Of a stretch of DNA of 64,000 bases, positions 21,816 to 35,800 are shown one piece after another. The notes below the pieces were generated by a model. It ran no database searches. It was not told where the DNA came from and saw only the letters and a program-made list of their open reading frames with translations. A program made the translations under genes and the position numbers. This DNA is from Mangifera indica (Eukaryota > Streptophyta > Magnoliopsida > Sapindales > Anacardiaceae). The stretch lies in the NCBI RefSeq assembly GCF_011075055.1, contig NC_058151.1, positions 11,909,800 through 11,973,799 of the forward strand, read 5' to 3'. How positions within the stretch are numbered: position 1 is the first letter of the stretch; each line of letters opens with the position of its first letter.

Positions 21816-22499
21816 CCTATTTGTATCGGAGAATCTCCTTCTCGTTAGGATTGAACAAGTTCGAGGCCCTTAAGGTTAGACTGAAATTGCCATCTTTAGA
21901 AGCTAGGAGTCTAAGTGATGAATATTCAAGTTTGGTAAAGGAAAGTATTTGCTTGCATTTGATTGGTGTAAGTGATATCAATCTTATAATATATATTTTG
22001 TAGAATGACATAAACGACGGGAAAATGTCATCTAGACTCTTAAAGGGTCGAAAAGTGTCAACCAAGAAAACTTCAGGTGGGAGATAATCATTCTACCAGC
22101 GTTTGAACCTTCATCAAATAATAATGTATGAATTATACTACACTATATGGAAGTGAAGATATGTGAATCTAATAAAATAGATCACACGTTATATTATAAG
22201 AGAATCATTAATTTATCTTTCTTCTCTTTCATGATCTTCAAATTATTTTTATTGGTATCTTTTTCAATGTTTTGTGTCGAAAGAAATAATATATTAATAC
22301 GAGTTTTAACTTGAATAAACAATCTTATTCTCTGCTCAAATTAGGGAAATAAAGGAGGGAGAGAAATGAATATCATTCTCGTTTCATCTTGTTATGTGAA
22401 AGTGGACATAAGAAGTATATGGATGAGAGTACCTTAGACTCATTCAAGTTATTTGGAGAAGAATTTCAAGAGAGACCCATGTACTATAATTGAAGTTAT

Positions 22500-22999
22500 A
22501 TTATATGTACATACTTTTAATTATATAATTTGGTATACAAATAATATAATTAAAAATTATTTTATCTTTAATTTAAAATTATTCAAAATTCTAAAAATAT
22601 AATACATGGATTTATGTTTTCAGGAGGCTCATTCTAAGGCTCACTTGACTTTACTAACTACCAAAGTATTGTGGGTTGTGAGAATCTATTTCAGCAATAT
22701 TTTTAAAATCGGATCAATGATTGAATCGATTATCTTATTAGTTTGTGGTTCAATCGGTTCAACCAAACAACCAACCAGTTTAACCTATTATCAAATTATT
22801 ATATATATCTTGAATAATATCAAATATTTACTATATTTTTTAAACATAAAACATATAAAATATAATTTCAAATATGTTAATTAATCAATTAACACTATAT
22901 TACATAGATAAAGAAAAATACCAATTATAAATTGTTAGTCTTAAATAGTTTTTTTTTGATTTAATAGATTTATTAGATTTAATTGAATTTTAAATAAAT

Positions 23000-23045
<46 letters not shown>

Positions 23046-23300
23046 TTATAAAATTAGTCTAAATTATAAATTAGATCATAATTTAACTTAAAACACTACA
23101 TTTTAAGGGGGTAGGAAAAGGTACCTTTTGAAATTCGAATTCAAACACAATAACAATTTAAAACGTAATTTAATTTGTGGAGAAGAAAAAATAAACTACT
23201 GCTGATAGGACTCGTCCGTACAACTCCACCTCCATACTCAACCCACAAACAAAACTATCAGCATCGGTATCAGTACCAGTATCAGAGTGGCCATAATTTC
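22500..23300. other. AT-rich intergenic stretch
   Basis: Contains a perfect (AT)n microsatellite at 23002-23041 and GGTTCAATCGGTTCAACC-type words near 22750 that are common in degraded plant hAT-like repeats. No gene seen. Confidence 0.5.
23002..23041. repeat. (AT)n microsatellite
   Basis: About 20 uninterrupted AT dinucleotides. Confidence 0.95.
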
Positions 23301-24171
23301 TGATACCAGAATTTCTCTGAACAACGACAAATACTTTCAAAGCTAACAAAATCTCTCTCTCCTATGTCATATGTTAAAGATTTCATGTTACATGCATACA
23401 TGGCAACAACATAATATCATCAATAATAAGAATTTATGGCTTTCCTGAAAGTCAAGATGGTAAAGTACCTGAGAAGAGAGCGAAAGGGAGCAAGAAAATG
23501 CAGACTTTTTTCCTACAAACCAAAGAGATTCGAGGCAATAAACCCAGTTAGATGCTACTGTATAAGAAAATACAAACAAAAATCCTTCAGTTTACAGAAG
23601 AAACTGACATTTGTTACCAGTGAAAATGGTATTGATGATTAGCATGAACCCAAGCAAGACTATTTGATGTTTAACAGCAGCCAAGCTTTCATGGGAGACC
23701 ACAGGCCAAAGCAAAGCCATGCATAGCAGATACTAAAATGAAGTGAATACTTTGCAATGGAACTGATGGAGGTAAAGATTTGAATAAGCTATTGAGCTTG
23801 TCTTTTGTTTTTTGCCCGGGCGTCTTCGTTCTTCTTGAAGTAGAAGTGGCAGCAGTGGTTGCAGGATGAGTCAAAGTGGTAGCTAAGTGTCTAAGTCTGC
23901 ACTTTGCAGTACAAGTTGTGCACAGGAACCACCCCTATAAAATCCTTTTTAAGTAATCATAATCTAATATAAAATTCCTTGTCAAATCTGTTCACAAAAT
24001 ATCTCCAATATCAGTACGGCATTAATTCCACTACCAGAATTTCACTATACAAATTACTTTCTTTAATGATAATTTATGGCTTTTTTTAACGTTATAAGAT
24101 GGTAAAATTACAGGCGTACCTGAGAAAGATCATCTCAATTATATCCTCAGTCCTCACTTCAGCCTCAGGAT

Positions 24172-24690
24172 TAAGGGTGTCCGTACTCTGGTTTGAAAGT
24201 TCTTTTTTAAAATAAAAATAAAAAAAAATTAAAAAATTTTTAAATGAAACTAAATTAAAAAAATATAATTTTCTCTAATTTAGATTATCATTTGAATCTA
24301 TTAAAATTATTCATTTTAAAATATATATTATTTAATAAAATTAATTAAATTATACTTTTCTTAAATATAATATAAACATATAAAATAAATATGAAATATA
24401 TAGATAATATACATATAAAGAAAATGACAAAACAAACATAAAAAAAAAAGTTTTACATTTGATTACTTATTCAAAAAATCTGTCAAGTATAGTTTTATAG
24501 ATATATTTTAAAAAAATATAATTTACGGTTCATTTCAGTTTGAAAATCGCTTAAACTGTAACTTAAATTGAAAACTATTTTTCAAAAATTTATCAATTAA
24601 AATCAAATTATTTTATAAACCAAATAATAATTTTTTAGTTTAGTATAATTTTATAATTTAAACCAAACTAAGCATAACCTTACTTAGAAT
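24172..24690. mobile_element. Possible hAT-like insertion splitting copy 2 of the 23-26 kb repeat
   Basis: Copy 2 of the surrounding repeat is continuous in copy 1 but interrupted here by about 520 AT-rich bases. These begin AAGGGTGTCCGTACTCTGGTTTG, and on the other strand AAGTAAGGTTATGCTTAGTTTGG. The GGGTGTNC...GGTTTG start is typical of small plant hAT-like repeats. No clear target duplication was found. Confidence 0.35.
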
Positions 24691-25124
24691 TAGACAGAAT
24701 GCCTACAACCTTTTCTATAGAAACTAAAATGTTCAAGTGTGAACACACAACTAGGATTCAAGGCAATAAACCCAGTCAGAGGTGATGAAAATAAAATAAA
24801 CAAAAACCTATAAGTTCACAGAAGAAACGAATATTATTAATTAAACGATGGTTATTATTGACGATGAACATGAACCGAAGTAAGAACATTGATGTTTAAC
24901 CTCGTTTTTTACAACAACAGTAGCAACTGAGCTTTATCGGGGCAATATGCGAAAGCAAATTAAGCTATGGTTGAGATAGCTAGTATATAGACTGGCCATG
25001 CATAGTGATATGCAAGTGAAACTCACCTCAATAATTTTATTTTGGGTAGCACTTAGAGATGATAATTTTGATCTAAATTTAGAGCTCTCAATCTTTTGCA
25101 ACACTAATGGGGAGGGGATTCCCC

Positions 25125-25597
25125 GATATAAATGAGAAATATGATTAAAAAAATCTCTGTAATTAGGGACAGACATACATGTGTCTATTTTCTGTCCCAT
25201 CTCACCCTTATCCTCATCTACTTCTCCTTTCTCATTCCTCATCCTCTTATATTAATATTTTTACTTAAAATACTAACATATCTTTATAGTTTTAAATTAT
25301 TTATGTTTTTCAAATTTATTTATGTTTTTCAAATTTATTTATGTTTTTACTATACATATTAAAGTGGTTAATAAATGATATTTTTTACTTTTGAAATAGT
25401 AAATTTGTCATAATTTTACTAAATTTTGTTATTTAATATATTTATATTGTATTTAAAGGTTACGAGAAAGAGATGGAGAGAAGATTTTTCTTTACAATAA
25501 AAGAATGAAAAATTCTTGTCATCCTTGTAATAAAAACAGGGGACGGGGAAAGGGATATCAATCCCCTCCCCGCCCCTCTTCGTTGTCATCCCTACTA
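25125..25597 (-). mobile_element. TAGGGATGACAA family element, copy 3 (inverted)
   Basis: Read on the minus strand from 25597, TAGGGATGACAACG is followed by the same G/C-rich blocks, AT-rich core (with TTTATGTTTTTC repeated three times) and ACACATGTATGTCTGTCCC-like right part seen at 20.5 and 21.3 kb. No coding capacity. Confidence 0.5.
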
Positions 25598-26769
25598 GCA
25601 CTAACTAGTTGTTGGGTGGCAAATATTTGGAGTGCATCCAACATCCATGCAACTTGGTGCTTTAGCCAAAATAGATAGATAATTCTTATTGAGAGTGTGT
25701 AGATAACTTGCACCACCTAGACATAACTAGTTGTACTATATGAATAGGTTGATTCTCACTCTAATGTAACCAAAATGACATATCTTTTCAACTAAGAAGA
25801 GATATGTATCATTCTTATTCACCATCAAAGCAGATATGCAAATTGTTGAGATAGGCAATCATGTGTAATTTAATTCAAAGTAATTATACTATTTTAATAA
25901 TATATTAAATGCAAATTTACTAATCCAACTGGATAACTTGTATTACATTAAATGTAAAACAATGACATTCGGCCCAATTATTGATCTTGGTTATACATAT
26001 ATCTCCTTAATCACACAAATATTAAAACCAAAGAAAACCTTTAGACACCACGTGCCCTGGGTGACTATTCCATCCGAATGGACAAACTGAGAGAGAGACA
26101 AAGGTAGGAGATCCTCTCTGCCACACTTTTCTATTATTTTCCAAACAAGAAAAATATTCATCGAATTCTCTTCATAAAATTTCCAAAAGTCTCGAAAACT
26201 CATTTTAAGTAAATTCTTCTTAATCGTTTTATTGAACACATTGTAAAAAAGAATGATAACGTTACAACAGAGATAGGTTTTGCAAAAATCAACCGAACAA
26301 ACTCTGAAAACTCTATCTTCCCTTATTGTTCAATTACTGCATCTTTGACATTCTTCGTGACAGTTTGATTGTAGTTTTCACGAAACATCTTGTATTGACA
26401 CATATTGACACAATTTCCCACAACAGATAGCCCATACGAAACTGAAATTAAGACTTTGCTATATATAAAACTGATAGTGGCAACGATAACAAGCCTTCCC
26501 ACAACAGATAGTCTTTAATTTTCACCCTGCAGGCTTCTTCTTCTTCTTGAAGCAGAAGTAGGAATAGAGGCAGCAGGATTAGTTAATAGAGTAGATGTAC
26601 TAAGTGTCTGTCAAACTCTCCATATATCGTAAAACCCTTGTGGAGTTTCGATTATCTAATATAAAATCAAAAGGTTTTGCAGAAAATGTACGGTAAATCT
26701 AATATAATATTCCATCAAAATCTTCTTCAATCCCAGAAACAAACGGATCAAATTTTTCTGTTGCTTTTG

Positions 26770-28090
26770 CGTGGTTCAAGTAACAAGTTTACTTGTGAAA
26801 ATAGTTCTGCTGTATGGTAGCTAGCTAGTCTGTCTGCTCTAATTAACTGCAAATATAAACGCAGGCGATTTGCTTGCTCAAGGGCCTGCACAGGGTAGAT
26901 ACGAACGACTCCGAACTTTTTTTTGTTTTTTTCGAATTTAGTTAATATAAAAAATAATTTAATTTAAATTTATTTAAATATATTAAACCAATATTAGATA
27001 TAATTAGAGTTTAATATAAATAAATTTTTTTTTTTTTGAATTTAGTTCAAATTTGTTATTTAAATTCACAATTCATTTACAAAATAATATCATTTTATAA
27101 TTATTTAATATAATTCAAATCGAATTATAAGCTAAATTCAAATTAAATTAAATCATCTATCCTAATCGAACTGAGCTCTCTCTAGCTCATGTTCGGTTCA
27201 GTTTTAAAACGAGCTAAATTTTTTAATTTGATCTTGATTCAAATTCAAAGTAAATAAATTTTAATCGAATCGAATTAAAAGAGATTAAATTCTTTGAAAT
27301 TTTGTTGCATTTAAGAACTCCTAAAGAAAATTTGACCAAATAATCAAGAATGATTCATAGTGAAATTAAGGTGAAATAAAACAGTAACGTCTGGGTTCCA
27401 AGGTGAAGATCTGGATTTGAATCTCTGTTATATTTGTAAAATTTTAGCTTATTTAATATAGTAATTATAAGTTCAAAGCACTATACTTTAAATTTACTTG
27501 TCTAGCATCTCTAGTTATTAAAAAAAAAAAAACACCAACAACATCACGAAGCCATTGAAATGGAAGAAGTGGCTTGTAAAAAAAAGATTGATTGACATTT
27601 CCCCACCCAAGTATTTGAGTTAAAACACTATATCACTCACTAAATCTTACCTTTCACCCAAAATTTAATTTCATCGACAAGAAATGACATATCAACACAA
27701 TAAAAAAAACTTAAATTATCGTATTACTCTTACATTAAACCTTTCTTACCTTCTTTGTAAAACATTTTTCTTTTCCGGCAATGAATTTGATTAAAATTGG
27801 TATGTAAACAGAATATGTGAGCATGATTCATGTACCACTAATTCGAATTTGAATTGAAAAAAATCCAATTTCATACAATTAATAGATTACACATAGTGAA
27901 AGCAAATAAACATTAGAAAAATAAAAGGAACAAAAAATTTGTACATAGTTTGGCTACAAATATTGTCTAAATCCGTGGGACTTAGTTTGGACATTTTAGA
28001 TTCACTAAACTAAAATAAACGTTAAGTATAAATGTAAAATTAGCTCGAACAACCAAAATAACACAAATTGTCTCTTTTTGTAATAAAATC
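26770..28090. other. AT-rich intergenic stretch
   Basis: Degenerate AATTCGAATTTAAAT-like low-complexity sequence, especially 26920-27300. No gene or structured element recognised. Confidence 0.5.
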
Positions 28091-28104
28091 ATATTGAGTT
28101 GTGT

Positions 28105-28237
28105 TACATGTATAATTTTATGTATAAATAATGATATATCATTATGTGATGGAATATTTTTAAATTAAATATAAAACAATATTCAATTATATGATGGTAT
28201 GTCGTTATTTGTGCATACTATTTGTGCATATAATCTT
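28105..28237. repeat. Palindromic MITE-like repeat, diverged copy
   Basis: An imperfect palindrome with the family core (ATATCATTATGTGATGGAATATTTTTAA ... TCAATTATATGATGGTATG). It is related to the copies at 47-54 kb. Confidence 0.5.
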
Positions 28238-28399
28238 ATTTGATTATGTTAGTAGACATATGAAAAAATTGATAAATAGGATTAAAGATAATATCTAATA
28301 TAAGATATGGTCAATATTCAGTAAATTAAAATAATATTATATCAAGATAATATCATATCAAAATAATATTACAAGAATAAAGTTGAGTTATTATTACAA

Positions 28400-29760
28400 A
28401 TAGTGAGTATTTGGTACGTGCTGTCGTTGACACCCAAATTAAATCTTAAATTCCTGTAACAAAAATGTAATAAAATAAAGTAGGGATCGTTTCCTCGAAG
28501 AGCTTTGATTAGTATGTTGTCACAAATAAATCGAAACAAGGAAATAAAGAAGATTTTGAATTGAATGCAAATTCTAATTAAAAATAATAAATAAAAATTC
28601 AGCGAGATAATTTAAAACAATTAATCAATTAAACAAACCTTGTTCTACGGTCACATCCACCATTGGAACTACGATTGATCATCGAAACCAAAAATATCAA
28701 ATTAATTATTCGAATAATCGTTATGGTATTAAATTTACCTATCCTTCCTTACGATTAGTTAACCAAAAATATGTATTTCAATTAACCCTTATTGATTAAT
28801 AATTCAGATACGACCTCGAATTTAATTAAACAATAGCATTACGAATTAGAAAGACCAATGAAGTAAGACAACACAAACGTACAACGTTGCATTTAATCTA
28901 GTTGATTATTTTCCTAGGATTTACAGTTTCTAACGCAGTAAACAATAAACGTAGTTGCCATTTCAATTAGATGGATTGAACAATTACGGATTCAGCACCT
29001 AAACTAGCAGTAGATTATATTAATTGATAAAATAATTGTGCACCTTATAAATCAACCAACACAATCATAAAAAATAATTCAAAAAGATAATCAATACTCG
29101 AATAATTAAAAAGATATATTAAAGATCAAAAAAATAAATCTCACAATTATTGTAGTTCCATGGTTTCAGATCCCTTCAATCAAGAGAAAATATTCAGCCA
29201 CTGTAAACCATATTTTGCTCTCTAATCTTCCAATTACAATTGATGAATCTCAGCAAAATAAAAATAAAAGTATATATATTTTCTCCCTATTAAAAATCTG
29301 GAAAGAAAAGTCAATCCTCATCTCCTAATTCAACCAATCAAAAGTAATACATATCTTCCAAAAAAAAAAAAGAAAAAGATATATATTATAATGTATATCC
29401 TTCCTCCAAAAATATTTTTTTTTATCTATCTCAATTAATCCTCTTTTCCAGCTAGTAATTATCTATTTTCTAAGAAGCAAATCTTGGTATTTTGTGGACC
29501 TTTGCAGCTGATTTGGACATCCATATTTAATTTTCGAATTCTGCTTTCGTCATTTCACATGCCCACGCCTAGTCAACATCACGGAATTTGCAGATTAACA
29601 GGTCTGCTCCAATTTTTCATCTTTTTAGCCCAACTTACTCTAAAAATGTTCAAAGCTTTCTAAATACAAAAAAATAAGTAATTTCATTAGATTGAATTAA
29701 ATTTCCACACAACATAAGGAAATTAGAAATTAAAATAATAACAATTAATGACGTTATCAG
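28400..29760. repeat. LTR-retrotransposon non-coding remnant (tentative)
   Basis: The words GGTACGTGCTGTCGTTGACACCCAAATT and TAGGGATCGTTTCCTCGAAGAG near 28414-28500 resemble the conserved non-coding segment near LTRs of plant gypsy elements. The rest is AT-rich without coding. No paired LTR was found, so the assignment rests on family resemblance only. Confidence 0.35.
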
Positions 29761-29779
29761 TATTCATTAATTAACTAGT

Positions 29780-30450
29780 GACTCTCCTCTTAGGTTGCTT
29801 TTTCCTTGGAGGGTAGTCATCTTTTGGAAGGGGTTATAAGGTGACTATCTCTAGAACTTGAACTAGTTAAAGGGCCAAATATCTACCTTGAGGAAGGAGT
29901 TGGTGGAGATGGTTGAGAGATTTGAGGCATTTATAGGGTGTCTCAAGCCATGGGAGACGTCATTGATGGAAGACATGACCTTTCGTCATGAAAGCTTATA
30001 GAGGTGGAAAAGGAGCTAGATAACCTTTTGAACTTGGATGCACGAGTTGCATAGATTCCTTTGGTCAAAGAAGGAGAGCACTGGAGAACTTAAAGAGTGG
30101 ATTGGTCGCTCGGAGGATGATTTCCTAAAATTTCTCTAATTGGACTCTAACATGAGGAGGAGGGTGGTGTTCGCTGATGTTAAGGTTGAGGACTAGACTA
30201 AGGATGTTGTTATTGAGGTCTTTCATGCTATTTGACTTTGGTTCCCAAATTATAACTCTTTCCTAGGGAGGAGTTATGAGGAGAAAGTAAGGGAATAGAG
30301 ACAATTTAGGGTCGCAAATGAGGCTAGGCGCACTTAACAAGCCTAGATAGACAAACAACTAAGATTTAGGCCTGTGCTAGCTATCTCGAGGTATAAATAG
30401 TGTGAGACTAATCACATTCAAGGGGAAGTGGAACGATAATTAAGATGGAT
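29780..30450 (+). pseudogene. Decayed coding-like region, possibly retroelement gag
   Basis: Composition switches from AT-rich to a balanced, coding-like stretch. Pieces such as MVERFEAFIGCLKPWE, ELKEWIGRSEDDFLKFL and SFLGRSYEEKVRE can be read in one plus frame between stops. The wording resembles coiled-coil N-terminal gag segments of plant gypsy elements, but there is no zinc knuckle or pol. The identity is uncertain. Confidence 0.35.
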
Positions 30451-30459
30451 ATGTGGTTT

Positions 30460-32850
30460 GAAACATACAAAATTATAATGATGTCAACTTGTATATCTCA
30501 TTCTAAAGGATTTGATAAATCTCTACGTGGCAACATCTTTTTCAAAGCAAAAAGCTTCTAAAGTGCTGGAAGTCATTTTTGTATTTCAAGAACTAAGGGA
30601 AATTGTTATACAATATCCTCTAACCCATTAGATTTTTATTCAAGACTTATTTATGCATAGTTCAAGTTGTCAAAAAAGTGACCAAACACTAGTTAGTAAC
30701 TAGGCAACATCTTACATGTTTCCTATTTGATATTCAACACGAAAACAAGAAAACCTTCTCAACTCGAGATAATTTATAGATGTCTTCTAAAACAAAATCT
30801 TTCCAAGCTCTTCTATAAATATTCACTTATTCTACATTCATAACAACGGAAAATATCACTACCTTCCTAATCTAGACATTTTCGATCCTATAAATATTCA
30901 TATTTAATTTAATTGAAATAGAAACACATTAATTAGAATCTTACTAGGATTAGGAATCCTAATTCTCCTAATAATTTCTCCTCACTAATCCTACAAATAT
31001 AAAGTATTATCTAAGAAGAAAGAGAGGGACAAAAACTAAGTTACCTTATAAATACTCTTATTATCTTTACAACACATATAAGTTAAGAACCATACTTTGA
31101 ACATAGACATTTTGGTCATCGAGGCTAACCACATTTAAAAAAACTCGTCATCGTACTTCTTTTTCTTAATTTTATTTGTTTCATATAACATAATAGACAC
31201 ATTAAAATCTCTTTATATTTCAATCATTGCTATTTTAGTTTATCTTATACAATATTTAAAATTGCATATATCAATTGATAATGAAAAATCGTATCAACAA
31301 AATAGAATCCAAGGCAAATTAGACAAGATTTATGTGTTTTCACTAGTTTCGGTAGTATGCATAGTTCTTCCTTCTATGTGTACATTATGCATATCGATGA
31401 ATTTGAGAGGGTGGGTCTTATTAAAATTTTACCGTGGTTGGGGCCAAATGATAATTACCAATGGATTTACACTCAAGTAAATACAATTAACTCTCAATCA
31501 AGGTGAAATTTCAATAAAATCCACAACCCATAAAAAATTGATGTTACTCCCTCACATGTTACTCATTTGGGCATAAACATAGTGAAAAAATATATTTAGC
31601 CCTTTATTTTCACACATATTAAGGAGAACTACTCATATTATCCAAAAAAAAAAAAAAAAAAGAAAAAAGTAGAAAATGCATTAAAACTTTGCTAAAAAAA
31701 ATTATGGTAGTTGAATTGCGTATTATATCATATATCGAAAACCTAATTTTTCATATCATGTATCAAGTATCGTATTGTATAATACAATTTTTAAAAAGTA
31801 AAATAATAAAATTATAAAAATTATAAATGACACATCATTATTTTAAAAAATATCACAAACATCTTTGAAAATTTAAAATTTCTCTTATACATCTCTACTA
31901 CATTATCATTTTATTTAAAAAAGTGTATCAATCCTTATCAGTAAAAAGTATCATAGCATAAGATATATATCATATTATATGTTACAATATGTTTACTATA
32001 TCGTATTAATTTGTATTTCAAACATGTTGTAGTAATTAGCCTATACAATAAAAGGGCAAATTATTCGTGTTTTAAATACATCATTCCGAATTTTTGAACT
32101 CAAAACGTATTAAACATATGTTTTATCTATTTTCCATATTAAACATGTATTTTTGTCTTTTTTAATGTTTTTTTTCTTTTAAAAATTTTAAAGTACAAAA
32201 GATCTATTACATTTTTAATCAATTACTATATTGTCATAACTATATAAAATGAAAAACTCAATTTTTTATCATCCAAATCTCTAACATTTTCTAATATTTT
32301 TTTTTTGTAATAATTGAATCGTTATTATATATTATATTATATTAGTTTTAATAGTTAATTAAATATTTTATATTTAAATTATTAACTAGAATATTTATGA
32401 AAAATATTAAAATTATTATTATTATTATTATAATTTTAAAAACATATTATTGATAATGTACTTTATTAAACCCACATATATTCCATGCGTATTTATATTT
32501 TATAATTTTTTATAAAAATATTTTTTATTATACATCATATTATATCTATATATTTTTTGAATCTTTATTTTTTTTTTGTCAGATCTTATTTACTAACCAC
32601 GGTAATTAGTTTCATAAATGTAATGATAATCATAAAGACACTAATGATGATACAAATTTTGGGGGAGTCTTACGACGTCGTTTCATTTTTAATTGTTGGA
32701 CACGACGGCGTCTTAATCAAGGCCTTCTACACTCGATGATCAATATTTGATGACCAGTCTCCCTGCATAACTTGCTCACAAAGTTTCTGCAAAATCGCTC
32801 TCAACACTTACAAGAGCCACAGAGAACCCCAAGAGAAGAACAGAAAAGAC
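30460..32850. other. AT-rich intergenic DNA upstream of UMP1
   Basis: No gene recognised. 31.6-32.6 kb is extremely AT-rich. The UMP1 promoter and 5' UTR should lie in about 32650-32854. A short upstream open frame starts at 32772 and overlaps the UMP1 start in another frame. Confidence 0.5.
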
Positions 32851-32854
32851 CGAA

Positions 32855-35800
32855 ATGGAAGCTCCAAAGAACATCCCACACGAAATCGGAGGAATCCAAA
32901 ACAACGCGCTTCGATTCGGTCTCCATGGCGTCAAAAGTGACATCGTTGGATCTCACCCCCTCGAAATCTCCTATCAATCCGTAAATTTCCTTCTTTCTTA
33001 TGTCTGTCTCTTTACTGATTTCATTTCTGAGTAAGTGTGAGAAAAGCTTTACAAAATATTATATTGTTCTTTACCTTTCCTCTAAGACATTAATTTAATC
33101 ACTTAAAGTTGAAGTTTTGATTTTGGAGCTTCATTTTAACCAGTAAGTTTTTTTTTTTTTTTTTTAAGTGGAAATAATGAGAATTTGCATATGATTATAT
33201 ATTGCATGCTATGAAATAATTTATTAACCGAAATTTGAGAGAAGATTCTTAGGGTTTCTTTCTAAATTAATAGATTATCATTTATTTGTGGTGGTTTTCA
33301 GGCAAGGAAGACGCAAGAGGACATGAAGAGAAAAATCCTTGCGAACACATATGGGACGGCGTTCCCATTGAAGATGGATCTTGATAGGCAAATTCTTTCT
33401 CGGTATGAGTTTCTAGTGATTGAACTTATGCTTTGTTGATTGATGGCTGTATGCTTTGTTGTTCATGCATCAGCATGATTGTCTATACCATAGTTACCGT
33501 TTCCTTGAATAATTATAAGTGAGATGGCTATTATGATTGCAATCAGAACATGTTGTTCCTTTAAGTAAAGTAAAACTACTTGTATGTTAAGCAGTTGTCC
33601 CACAACTTGTAACTCCCACTTTTAAGTCTGTCAGTAATTCCCTACAATATCTTGTTTGCTTGACTGAGAATAGTTTGCAGCATAGATGTTCAGAGAGAAT
33701 AAACTGCCTTTTTGGTTGGATCATGTAGTGGATCATCACCTGATTTATGCTATAAATGTTTGTTGTATGAGGGTTTTTTTTTTTTTTTTTTGTGAGTTCT
33801 TTTTGCTGATTTTTTAGTAATGTGAAGTGCAATGAGTTGGGGATTAAGTTTATAGATGTTAAGTTTTCTTGATATATAAAAATTACTGGTTGTGTGCCAA
33901 AGAAAGCAATATTTTTTTGTTTAAACTTTGCAGCTGTAGCAATGTGTGTATGGTATGGGCAGAATATAAAGTTTTGTCTTTGAAAAGAAAATAAAAGTGT
34001 TCTGTGTTGCAACTTTGTTCTGTAATGCTGTGAAGTGTGATTGCTCTAGCCAATATATAAAGTCTTTTGCAGGTTTTTCTTTAGAAATAATATTGGGTAG
34101 CAAATTGTGTTACAAATGATTAGTTTTACATTTTTGCATGTAATAGTGATTTTATATGATAGAAGTTAATACTTTTTGTATGTTTTATGAATATACTGAG
34201 GCAGTCATGTAATATGTGCTTTTTTTGAAAACGTGCAGATTTCAGAGGCCTCCAGGGCCAATTCCATCTTCAATGCTAGGTCTGGAGGCTTTGACAGGAA
34301 GCTTGGATGATTTTGGTTTTGAGGACTATCTGAATGGTAACTTTTCTACTTGTTGTCTTTTATAGTTTATTAGTCCCTTGTATTTTCTGAAAACACTCTC
34401 TCCCTCCACTGTTTGTTGCATATTAAGAATGGTCTTGGTTATCATGAAATTGTGCCACTGGAACTGAAGGCTTTATAAAAAGAATTTCTTACTTTAAGTC
34501 ACCAAGTGTTTGTGACCTGCATTCCTCTGCCAAATTTGATGATAATATCCTTGATAAAAATAAATCTTGTCATGAGCCAAATTTGTTTTTCAATCTGTTG
34601 GATTGTTTTTCACCTCCATAGTCAGGAAAGACTTGATCTGGAGTTTTCTAGTTGCCTATCAACTCAGCCACCTCATGAATCACCAAATTAGAGATTGAGT
34701 TGTTACTCTTGCGTCTGTCCAACCTGTTCCATGAGAAGGACGTGGGAAGTTTGTTTCATTTCTGGTTGGTGCTTGAATTTCTGTCAATCATTCATTTCCT
34801 TTTTTTTTTTTTTTTATGTTTTAAGTCTTTAAACAAAGGCTATTGCCTTAAATTTAACTTTCTCTCTATTGAAAATATCAGATTTTCCATCACGTCATCA
34901 CAACAATTAAAATCCTCATTGGGTTGTTCCTTTTGCTTTTCATTCCTTTTTAAGATCAATTTCAATTTTAATATTCAAAACTTTTATTTTACCTTTTTGC
35001 TAGACCATTATCATCCTTGCTACATGTTAGAGTAATTTGAACTTGTTTTGCACTTGCATCCAAACTAGCTTTCCTTTTTTCAATATACTGATAGCAGCTC
35101 CAAATTGGAAAGTCTTAGGCAGCTGCACCTATAATTGGACAATATACTTGCTAAGTAGGAATTTGAGAATTTACTATGTAGAAGAAGTGACTTAGGGTTG
35201 TGGGTTTGATTTTGTTGGTGAAACTCAAAATTTTAATAATGTATCATTTTGGTTGGCAATGAGATAAACAGTTGTCATAAACGGTTCTTATGAGATAGTA
35301 CTGTGAATATTAACTTGAGATCAAGAAAATTAAAAGAATAAAAAGTGTGCAGTGCAAGAAAGCATACATACTTTGAATGGTAAAAAACAAACAACTCAAA
35401 CGACAGTATTCCATTAATCAAACATCTGTCTTGTATATGTAGAGTTTTTTTATTTTTCGTTGGCTTGATATTTATGTGAATGATAAGGCAATGTAAACCT
35501 GCTTTTAGATTTATGAAGTTTTATTGTCGTAACTTGTCACTGATGTTTGATCCTTCTAACTTCTAATCAAACCTGTGCTTACCAATGAAGAAATCAGAAA
35601 ATCCTGATATTTGGAAAGGGTCACACACTCACACACTTCAATAGCACAGACTATGAAGTTTATTTATAATATTTCCTAGGTAGTTGATTTGTCTAATCCA
35701 TCGGTAATTAAATTAGATTTTCGTATTTAGGTATGTGCTTATATAAAACTTGTTTGCAGACCCCCGAGAATCAGAAAGTTTCCGGCCACTGGACATGCAT

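Larger units (their letters stand above)
20300..21830 (+). repeat. Roughly 805-bp diverged tandem duplication
   Basis: Unit 1 (about 20300-21105) and unit 2 (about 21105-21830) align along most of their length. AATGATACTAAGATGATATG occurs at 20331 and 21136, and GAAGATAGTAGGGATGACAA at 20501 and 21305. The offsets are 805 and 804. Each unit contains one G-rich TAGGGATGACAA element, so the tandem copying happened after that element inserted. Confidence 0.85.
23300..26760. repeat. Three diverged copies of an unidentified sequence unit
   Basis: Copy 1 (about 23300-23990) is recognisable again at about 24010-24130 plus 24740-25020, sharing GATTCRAGGCAATAAACCCAGT, TTGATGTTTAAC and GGCCATGCATAG. 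A third piece at about 26500-26760 shares TTCTTCTTGAAGYAGAAGT and CTAAGTGTCT with copy 1. On the minus strand copy 1 has a 61-codon frame (23874-23689, TTG start) with SRRTKTPGQKTKDKL, and copy 3 has the related SASRRRRSLQG. I do not recognise a gene family. This could be a decayed small gene or a repeat. Confidence 0.55.
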
